From: Magnetococcales bacterium
Lineage (GTDB): Bacteria > Pseudomonadota > Magnetococcia > Magnetococcales > JADGAQ01
Assembly: GCA_015231925.1 (NCBI GenBank)
Contig: JADGAQ010000013.1
Location: forward strand, 1-40,214
DNA length: 40,214 nt
Direction of reading: 5' to 3'
Made by a program: the position numbers and the translations under genes. Below the pieces are notes generated by a model. It ran no database searches. It was not told where the DNA came from and saw only the letters and a list, made by a program, of their open reading frames with translations. Shown here one piece after another: positions 7,179 to 13,640 of this stretch. Within the stretch, counting starts at the first letter, position 1. Each line of letters begins with the position of its first letter.

Positions 7179-9851
7179 TCAGGGCAGATAGTCCTGGGGA
7201 ACCCAGTAGCCCCGTGCCCCACCGAAGGTGTGCCCGAAGCGGAACTCCTTGCTCGGCCCCAGGGGCTGAGCCTCGATGTTGCCCACCACCCGACTGAGAT
7301 TGCGCCCGTTTTCGGTCGCGTCGGGGCAGCGGTGATCCTGATGCTTTTCCGTGGAGAAGACGGGCCGGTTGAAGTCCCGCTCCACGATCTCCAGCATCTG
7401 CCGGGACTTGATGGCCCACAGCGCCAGACGGCGCAACTCGCAGACCGGAACCGCCGGAACCGGCTTGCCCCGTTTGTCCAGGACGACCTTGCCGTCGGCA
7501 CCGGCCACGGACATGTTGCCCTTGTCGTCGCGCACCGTCTGTTCGGCGGAAAGCGAGGCGACGTGATAGCTCAACAGCGGGCTGTGATGACGCACCGGCA
7601 GACCACCCCGACGCTGGGCGTACTCGGCGGGAGTCTCCCCGGAGACATCGATGGGCGGACGACGGATCTCCTGCTGCAAGCCCAGAATCATGGCGCTGAT
7701 CAGAGCCCGGCGCAGTTGCGGTTCCGGCAGTTCGAAATAGCCTTCGAAGCCCCGCAGGATGCGAATCCACGACGACAGGGCCGATGAGGCCACCCACAGC
7801 TCTTCCACGATATCGGGGGTGGATTCGACGTACCCCATCAGCGTGGTGTCGTAGACCCGTCCCTCGCACTGGCTGCCCAGTTCGCCGCAAGCCCCCTGTT
7901 TGAGGATGTGCCAGTAGACGCCGGGGATGTCGCTGCGCTCCCGGCGCAGCCGCTCGATGACCGAGGAGAGAGCCGCCCCTCCCCGGATGTCGAGGATGAT
8001 CTCATCGATCAGGGCGCTGCCGCCGAAGCGTTCCACCGTACCCAGAATGCGGCTGGTCAGCTTCTCCTCTTCCATGCGCAGGAAGTGGTCCGCCGACTTG
8101 CCATCGGCGGGCAGAGAGTCGGTCAACAGGCTGCGGGACTGGCTTTCGAAGCGATCGTAGGCCTGTTTGTAGGCGCCGGGATGTTTGGTGGTCTCGGGCC
8201 GGAACGGTGTCTGAATGAAGAAGGGCACGATGCTGTTGGTCTTGACGCCGGGCTGGTTGCTGCCGCGCAGCAGTTGCACCAGGAGTTCACGGGAGACGGC
8301 ATCGTGGTACTTGGAGGAGCGGCTGGGCCGGTTATGCACGAAACCGTTGTCGATGGCATCCTTGTACCCGGCATCGCCGATGACGAAGAGTACCTTCAAA
8401 TGGTCGGGGCAGGCGCCGATATCCTCTTTCAGCACTTTGCCGAGTCCACCGTAGACGTTCTCCTCGTAGTCGTCGTCGGCAGTTTCCGAGCTGACCTGCA
8501 CCTTGGCGATGGCGGAATCGAAGGCCTTGAAGTTCTCCTCCTGCTCCTTGGCGTTGACCTGGCAATTGCTGCCCAACGGCAGGCCTTCCCCGATGCCTTC
8601 CTTGGAGCCGCTGACCATCTTGTCGGCATAGGGGTCGCGGTAGACCCGGAAACCGAAGCGGAACTGATTGTCCTTGAAACCCTGGGTGCCGCGCAGTGTT
8701 TGCACGATCTCCTGGATGACGCCCTTCTTCTTGTCGGTACCCCGCACCGCGTCGATGACCGCGCCCATGCTGGCGGTTCCGTCCAGCAGAAAGAAGATGT
8801 CGACGTTCTTTTTGGAGGAGAGGGATTTGGTCGATTCGCTGGAAGCTCCCCGCACCAGTCCCGCCGAAACGGCGAATTTGCCGTCACCCACCGGACGCCC
8901 CACCAGACCCGGTCGCGCCAGGGCCACTTTGTAGAATCGACGCGCTGCGGGCCCCGTGGCGAAATCCTCGGGAGCCACCTGGGCCCCCTTTTCGTCCACC
9001 ATCTCCAGAACGGGAACACGCATGGAGGATTTGAACCAATCCGGTCCCCCTTCCACGGGATGGCAGGCTTTGGCATTGCGGCTGACCGCATCCTCCAGCC
9101 GCTCGTAGGAGCAGACGGTGCCCCGGCCCTTGCCGTCCGGGGATTTCAGATCTTCACGGGGTCGGATGCCGAAGGCGTTGTTCCACAAAAAGCCGTCGTT
9201 GCGGTTGACCCAGCCCAGGAGGATATCGTCCTCTTCCAGGCGGAAGCGGTCGGCGATGAGCATGGCCTTGTCCTGGACATCGAAGACAAAATACATGTGG
9301 AAGCGGGAGGCCCCCTCGCGACACTTCTCCTTGCCACCGACGCATTCGGAGAGTTCAGGATCCTGAAAGACTTTCACCGTGGGCTCGGGCTCCCCCTCGG
9401 CGCGCGGCGCGGTGCCGGTGCGGATGAAGAATTTCATTTCCAGCCCCGAAGAGGCTTTCAGAGGCAGGTTGCGACAGAGCAGGTGACGTTTCTCCACCCA
9501 CCCCGTGGCCGCTTCCTGTCCCTGGGCGCGAAAGACGCGCACCTCCAGCCGGGGGCCTTCCTCCTGAAGAACTTCCGCCTGCTGGTTGAAGGTGAGGTTC
9601 TGTTGGACTTTGGTCTCGCGGGAGGAGGCATAGAGGGGGGTTTTGTCGCGCAGCACCCGCACCACCCCGGCCCAGCGCAATTTGCCCTCGTGATAAAACG
9701 GTGCGAAGTCGTAGGCGGCGCAATGGCCCACCTGCTGCTCACCGGGAGCGCCGCTCACCGGGGTGGAAGTGATCAACCCGAGGAAGAGGAACATCGCCGC
9801 CACCGCATGAAGCGGCCCAGCCCCCTTCCGAATCCGAAAAAGATGTGGCAT
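7179..9851 (-). CDS. Exported protein with SH3-like region and von Willebrand factor A domain
   Basis: About 890 residues from the ATG at 9851 (AGGACGA just upstream). A GTG at 9869 is an alternative start. An N-terminal signal peptide (HAVAAMFLFLGLITSTPVSGA) sends it out of the cytoplasm. Residues ~60-130 look like a bacterial SH3 domain (VVRVLRDKTPLYAS ... GWVEKRHLLC). A second SH3-like or GW-type segment follows (LLGWVNRNDGFLWNN). The vWA domain begins near residue 350: VDIFFLLDGTASMG carries a DxTxS metal-ion adhesion site, with HLKVLFVIGDAGYKD further on. The last ~270 residues are unassigned. Several Cys residues fit a periplasmic location. vWA domains mediate Mg-dependent protein binding. 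Standing between the FGE-like gene and the ABC pair, it probably works at the envelope with them. I do not recognise this exact architecture. Confidence 0.8.
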   Translation of the reverse strand: MPHLFRIRKGAGPLHAVAAMFLFLGLITSTPVSGAPGEQQVGHCAAYDFAPFYHEGKLRWAGVVRVLRDKTPLYASSRETKVQQNLTFNQQAEVLQEEGPRLEVRVFRAQGQEAATGWVEKRHLLCRNLPLKASSGLEMKFFIRTGTAPRAEGEPEPTVKVFQDPELSECVGGKEKCREGASRFHMYFVFDVQDKAMLIADRFRLEEDDILLGWVNRNDGFLWNNAFGIRPREDLKSPDGKGRGTVCSYERLEDAVSRNAKACHPVEGGPDWFKSSMRVPVLEMVDEKGAQVAPEDFATGPAARRFYKVALARPGLVGRPVGDGKFAVSAGLVRGASSESTKSLSSKKNVDIFFLLDGTASMGAVIDAVRGTDKKKGVIQEIVQTLRGTQGFKDNQFRFGFRVYRDPYADKMVSGSKEGIGEGLPLGSNCQVNAKEQEENFKAFDSAIAKVQVSSETADDDYEENVYGGLGKVLKEDIGACPDHLKVLFVIGDAGYKDAIDNGFVHNRPSRSSKYHDAVSRELLVQLLRGSNQPGVKTNSIVPFFIQTPFRPETTKHPGAYKQAYDRFESQSRSLLTDSLPADGKSADHFLRMEEEKLTSRILGTVERFGGSALIDEIILDIRGGAALSSVIERLRRERSDIPGVYWHILKQGACGELGSQCEGRVYDTTLMGYVESTPDIVEELWVASSALSSWIRILRGFEGYFELPEPQLRRALISAMILGLQQEIRRPPIDVSGETPAEYAQRRGGLPVRHHSPLLSYHVASLSAEQTVRDDKGNMSVAGADGKVVLDKRGKPVPAVPVCELRRLALWAIKSRQMLEIVERDFNRPVFSTEKHQDHRCPDATENGRNLSRVVGNIEAQPLGPSKEFRFGHTFGGARGYWVPQDYLP

Positions 9852-9903
9852 TCGTCCTGATCGTGACACCTCGGCACCCCCCTCTTTTCAAGCCTGCCGG
9901 GGA

Positions 9904-11211
9904 CTAATTATCCCCCAACGCCCCGGCGGCATCGTCATGCAATACGACCCGGAACTCCCCCATGGCGATCATGGCCAGCATGCAGGGCGGCTCGAATCGC
10001 TCTCCCGGTTCCAGATCATCCAATCCACCCACCAGCAGAAAGCCCGCCGAGCAGGTGGAACGGGTCCATTCCCTCTCCCCCGAAAGCAGGTTTTCCAGCA
10101 ACCGCTGGCTCTCGCGTCCGGCCCCTTCGTAAACCCGATTTTGCAGATAGAGCAGCGCCCCGGTCCACTCTTCCCGGCTTTGCAGGCGGAAATCGCAGCC
10201 CGACTGCTTGCGCAACCAGTCCACATATTCCATGGTGCCTTCCTGGGAGAGCCGTTTGACCGCCCCCACCTCTCCCGAACCGGCTTGTCGTCCTTTGCCC
10301 CCGTCCGTGGGAACCGACATACCGAGACGGGCCGCGACACGCTCCTTGTCCGCGCCGCGCAGTCCGCCCACCCAGGCCAGGAAACGTCCGAACTGGGCGT
10401 GACTGACCTCTTCGCGCTGCACGAAGAAGGGCTTTTCCACCCGCGTCTTGACCAATCCCCGGGCTTTGAGGCGGGAGGTTGCGGAAGGGGCTTCCTTGCC
10501 TTCCTTCAAGGTGTAGGATCCGGCGGGAACCCGCTCCATGCGCGGGAAAACACCCCCTTCGCCATCGTCGAGCTGGCAGCGTCCCCGACGGACTTTGCCC
10601 GGAGCCTCGTTCCGGTTTTCGACGGCAGCCGCCTTGAGGCCTGCGGGAGGCCTGGCCTCGACCACTGTTTCGGCGGCAGGCGGAGAAATTGGCGAGTTCA
10701 TTGCAACGGAAGGGGCTGCGAGGTTCGTGGCCGGCGGGGTGGTCGCGGAAGTGACGGGCGCTTCCGGAGCCGGGCTTTGACCGGGGGCCGCAACCGGCAC
10801 GGAGTAGTCTTCGGCGCGGGGACCGGCATGGGTTCCGGGCGGCAGATTCGGCTTTCCGGGGGATCCCTCCCTGGCCGGCGACCCCTCCTTCAGGGAGACG
10901 GACTCCTTGGCCAGCAACACCTCCTTGATGGGAGGCGAATCCTTGCCGGCCACCGGCGGGGCCTGGGCCGGCACGACTTCCCGTGAAGGCGGCGTCTTGG
11001 CCTCCTTGGCGGCGGAAGCGGCTTTGGCGGGAAACTCGCCTTTGAGACTCGGTGGCGGCGCGGAGGGGGTCTCCCCGACCGGGGCCGGGGTCTCCCGGGG
11101 GGCGCCTTGCCACCACTCGGGATAGAGCCAGCCCAGAACCACGATGATCAACAACACGGGAACCAGCCACCGCTGACCCCGGTGACGTCTGAAGACGGGA
11201 CGGTTGGCCAT
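9904..11211 (-). CDS. Membrane-anchored formylglycine-generating-enzyme-like (SUMF1/FGE) domain protein
   Basis: A 435-residue protein from the ATG at 11211 (GGGAGGGTGGACGGGGC upstream). The open frame reaches 11388, with another ATG at 11232, but that extension reads like a leader. A basic N-terminus and one helix (WLVPVLLIIVVLGWLY) anchor it in the inner membrane. Residues ~40-200 are a Pro/Ala/Lys-rich linker with repeated SPP/APV-type units. The C-terminal ~220 residues follow the FGE-sulfatase plan: VPAGSYTLKEG, KPFFVQREEVSHAQFGRFL, EYVDWLRKQSGCDFRLQSREEW, EREWTRS and a final MGEFRVVL. The catalytic Cys pair of true FGEs is not evident, so this is more likely a binding or structural member of the C-type-lectin-fold superfamily. 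It is the first gene of the minus-strand cluster, 52 bases before the vWA gene. Confidence 0.75.
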   Translation of the reverse strand: MANRPVFRRHRGQRWLVPVLLIIVVLGWLYPEWWQGAPRETPAPVGETPSAPPPSLKGEFPAKAASAAKEAKTPPSREVVPAQAPPVAGKDSPPIKEVLLAKESVSLKEGSPAREGSPGKPNLPPGTHAGPRAEDYSVPVAAPGQSPAPEAPVTSATTPPATNLAAPSVAMNSPISPPAAETVVEARPPAGLKAAAVENRNEAPGKVRRGRCQLDDGEGGVFPRMERVPAGSYTLKEGKEAPSATSRLKARGLVKTRVEKPFFVQREEVSHAQFGRFLAWVGGLRGADKERVAARLGMSVPTDGGKGRQAGSGEVGAVKRLSQEGTMEYVDWLRKQSGCDFRLQSREEWTGALLYLQNRVYEGAGRESQRLLENLLSGEREWTRSTCSAGFLLVGGLDDLEPGERFEPPCMLAMIAMGEFRVVLHDDAAGALGDN

Positions 11212-11661
11212 GCCCCGTCCACCCTCCCGCATGCGGGCGCTGCCCAGGCGGAATGTGGACGGACTGCTGCGGCGACTGCCTTCCGAGCGAAATATATTGC
11301 GTTCGCGGTCGTTGTTTTTGAACACGGCGGACAGGATCCCTCCCGAAAGATGACCACCCCGGATTGGCATGATATGACGGAACCGCACTCAAGAGAAGAA
11401 CCACCGGCAGGTCCGGACCGATTTCCTCCCCCCTCCCACCAATAACCTCCCCACCACCGGAGTGTCAACCCGGCGTCATTGTGTCACGGTTTCGACGCCA
11501 GCTCGACGCTACTCGACTCCGGCGACACCCGTAGTGCGGTCAGTACAGCCTTTTCCATAATTCGGCACACAAGTTGCTACTCCATTTAACGAAGAGACCT
11601 GTTTCAAAAGCGGTACCCGCTGAGGCACCGTTAAGAAACCTACAGTAAGGAGTACGCGACG
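11212..11661. other. Divergent intergenic region between the FGE-like operon and small orphan genes
   Basis: About 450 bases separate the minus-strand cluster from the plus-strand small genes. Promoters for both directions must lie here, but I cannot point to a convincing -35/-10 pair on either strand. Short frames on both strands look like noise. The part at 11212-11388 could also be an N-terminal extension of the FGE-like gene. Confidence 0.4.
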
Positions 11662-11919
11662 ATGACCACCATCAATACAGCAACCCCGGTTATGGCAAAC
11701 CACTCCGTGGGCACGCACAAGACCCTGGTATTGCGCTCCCAGATGGAGTTGATGGAGTGGGTCACCGGGTCGCGTCGCAATGCGGCGGAAGAGGCCTCCC
11801 CTCGCCTGCCCGCCCGTCTGGCCGAAAACAATCAGGCCGGACGCGCCCCCCGATTCTACCAGATGCCGATGTTCGAGGACGAACTCCTGGCCGCCACCCT
11901 CCGCAAAAGCGGAACCTGA
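11662..11919 (+). CDS. Small hypothetical protein (85 aa)
   Basis: A strong ribosome-binding site (AAGGAG at ~11647-11652, nine bases from the ATG) precedes this frame. Residues 1-40 include a Thr/Val-rich start and the helix LVLRSQMELMEWVTGSRRNA. The C-terminal part is Pro/Arg-rich and ends FYQMPMFEDELLAATLRKSG. No signal peptide or membrane helix is visible. I do not recognise the family. It lies 100 bases before another small gene on the same strand and the two may be cotranscribed. Confidence 0.6.
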   Translation: MTTINTATPVMANHSVGTHKTLVLRSQMELMEWVTGSRRNAAEEASPRLPARLAENNQAGRAPRFYQMPMFEDELLAATLRKSGT

Positions 11920-12019
11920 CCCCATACGGGTCGTTATCAGTGTCTAAAAACCAATTTGGCACGAACAAGGACATTTCAGCAAGCCCGCAGGATGCGGAAA
12001 AGACCATAGGGAGAAGCAA

Positions 12020-12244
12020 ATGAGCAGACATGGACTGTTGGACACCCTGCAAAAGATTCACAACCTCGATCGCCCCGAAGAAGAGTACCGCACCGTTCTC
12101 TCCCGGTACACCGATACGGAGCTGACCCAGTTGGAGAATCTGACCCGGCTGGAAAAACTCACCGATGCCGAGTTCGCTCTGCTCGATCGCATCGTAAAGC
12201 GCATCTACAGCGATCTGGTCAATTTGATCAGCGCCGCTGCCTAA
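12020..12244 (+). CDS. Small helical hypothetical protein (74 aa)
   Basis: The ATG at 12020 is preceded by AGGGAGAAGCAA, a good ribosome-binding site. The protein is acidic and almost wholly helical (TLQKIHNLDRPEEEYRTVLS, TDTELTQLENLTRLEKLT, DRIVKRIYSDLVNLI). The spacing of Leu/Ile suggests a short helical bundle or coiled coil. There is no export signal. It has no family I can name. It follows the 85-residue gene and precedes tRNA-Pro by ~50 bases. Confidence 0.65.
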   Translation: MSRHGLLDTLQKIHNLDRPEEEYRTVLSRYTDTELTQLENLTRLEKLTDAEFALLDRIVKRIYSDLVNLISAAA

Positions 12245-12293
12245 TATCCTTGACACCCTCCCCATCCCCGCATATCATCGCCGGATTGGTCGA

Positions 12294-12370
12294 CGGGGTG
12301 TGGCGCAGCCTGGTAGCGCACTAGCATGGGGTGCTAGTGGTCGGAGGTTCAAATCCTCTCACCCCGACCA
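12294..12370 (+). tRNA. tRNA-Pro (anticodon GGG)
   Basis: A 77-base cloverleaf. The acceptor stem CGGGGTG pairs with CACCCCG and is followed by the encoded ACCA end. The D arm contains GCGCAGCCTGGTAGCGC. The anticodon stem CTAGC/GCTAG encloses loop ATGGGGT, giving anticodon GGG. The T arm is AGAGG-type with GGTTCAAATCC. It reads Pro codons CCC and CCU. Confidence 0.96.
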
Positions 12371-12395
12371 GTTTTTGATGCGAGAGATACAAAAG

Positions 12396-12425
12396 GCGGT
12401 CAGCCCTCGGGCTGGCCGCTTTTTT
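12396..12425 (+). terminator. Bidirectional intrinsic terminator after tRNA-Pro
   Basis: An 11-pair stem, GCGGTCAGCCC with GGGCTGGCCGC (one G-T pair), has a two-base loop and is followed by TTTTTT on the plus strand. On the minus strand it is followed by CTTTTG. It should therefore end both the tRNA transcript and the convergent transcript of the beta-lactamase-fold gene. Confidence 0.85.
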
Positions 12426-12443
12426 ATTGGCCGCTCAATATTC

Positions 12444-13640
12444 TCATGGCCACGCCATCTCCCGCCCCAGGGCATCCCCCAGACGTTGCAGCGTCGACTC
12501 GGCCTCGCCGGTCGGCAAACGGCACAGCAACGTCACCAGATAGCGCCGCTGCCCCGAACCGGATCGAGCCGGGGACTCCACCAGGGAGACGGCGTTCATC
12601 ACCGTCTCCCGTGGGCCGGGCAATGAACCGCCCTTGTAATAGAGGGCCGAGCCGGCGAGGCTCTCCCCCGCCGCGAAGCGATGACGCCTGCCGGTGAAAT
12701 AGAGCAGCCGCTTCATCTCCAGCGAAGACCACTCATCCACCAGCCGCCCCTGCTCCAGGCGCAGCAGAAATCGCGCCAGCTCCCGGGCCGTGGCCGTCGA
12801 TCCGCCACCTCCCGGCACCCTCTCCCGAGCCCGACGGGTCCAGAAATTTCCCACTCGAAAGGCCTCCGACGACAGCTCTGCTGCTGCCATGGCCTCGGAA
12901 AGACCCCGCCGCACCTCTTCCCAAAGACCACTCTGCCGGAAAAAGGCCGCCTCGCTCGCCTCATCAGGCGGATAGGCCTCGCCGAAACGGCGCATCAGCA
13001 GGGCCTCCTTCCAAACCACATTGGCCGCAGCGTTGCTGGAAGCGGTGAACAGGTGGTCAAGCCACTCCATGAGACTGAAACGCTCCGTCTCCTCAGCCTG
13101 CCTCCAGATCACCCGATCTTCCGCCGCCTGATAGAGCGGAATCGTGTGATCATCGCCCCGCAACCACTCCCCCCCCGCCACCAGACGACCGCGCAACAGC
13201 TCCACCCGCTTGGCCACCTCCGGTCGGACCCGGGCCAGTTCGTGAAACAGCGACAGCACCACCAGCAGTTTGCCCACACTGGCGGGCGCGCCGGGTTGCT
13301 CCTCCGCCACCCCGGCCCACTGCCGCTCCCGGCCCCGGGTGTAGTCGAGCAGCACGGCGGAGCAATCACCGTTAGCCCCCAGAACCCGCTTCAACACCCC
13401 CGACAAGGCCTCGTCCCGCCTCCCCAGCTCACCCGAACGGGCCTGTTCCTCCGTCAGGTGCAGAACGATGGACTCCCGACCCCGCAAGGCCCCCGGCGGC
13501 ATCAGCAACGCCTCGACGGAATAGGAACTCCCCGGTCGAAATCCCGGCAGTCGCCGGATACCCATGATTTCATCATCCAGCGGATAGCCCTGAGCCAGGC
13601 CGGGCAGCAGCAACAGAAGGATTATCCGACCCGCCTTCAC
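12444..13640 (-). CDS. Exported serine hydrolase of the beta-lactamase/penicillin-binding fold
   Basis: A 398-residue protein starting with GTG at 13640. This GTG overlaps the stop of the dikinase gene (GTGA) and begins a clean signal peptide (KAGRIILLLLLPGLAQG). The frame is open to 13703, but that would destroy the signal. Active-site motifs of class A beta-lactamases and D,D-peptidases are present: SxxK in APASVGKLLVVL, an SxN-like SSNAAAN, and KTG replaced by KGG in YYKGGSLPG. The omega-loop Glu of true class A enzymes is not clearly identifiable. The protein could be a beta-lactamase, a murein D,D-peptidase or another periplasmic acyl-serine hydrolase. It is the last gene of a three-gene operon with a GGDEF protein and a dikinase-like protein, which argues against a simple resistance gene. 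Confidence 0.82.
   Translation of the reverse strand: MKAGRIILLLLLPGLAQGYPLDDEIMGIRRLPGFRPGSSYSVEALLMPPGALRGRESIVLHLTEEQARSGELGRRDEALSGVLKRVLGANGDCSAVLLDYTRGRERQWAGVAEEQPGAPASVGKLLVVLSLFHELARVRPEVAKRVELLRGRLVAGGEWLRGDDHTIPLYQAAEDRVIWRQAEETERFSLMEWLDHLFTASSNAAANVVWKEALLMRRFGEAYPPDEASEAAFFRQSGLWEEVRRGLSEAMAAAELSSEAFRVGNFWTRRARERVPGGGGSTATARELARFLLRLEQGRLVDEWSSLEMKRLLYFTGRRHRFAAGESLAGSALYYKGGSLPGPRETVMNAVSLVESPARSGSGQRRYLVTLLCRLPTGEAESTLQRLGDALGREMAWP

Noticed and set aside
7908-9860. 650-codon plus-strand open frame opposite the vWA gene
   Set aside because: Antisense shadow; no recognisable domain, while the minus strand shows a signal peptide and a vWA metal site.
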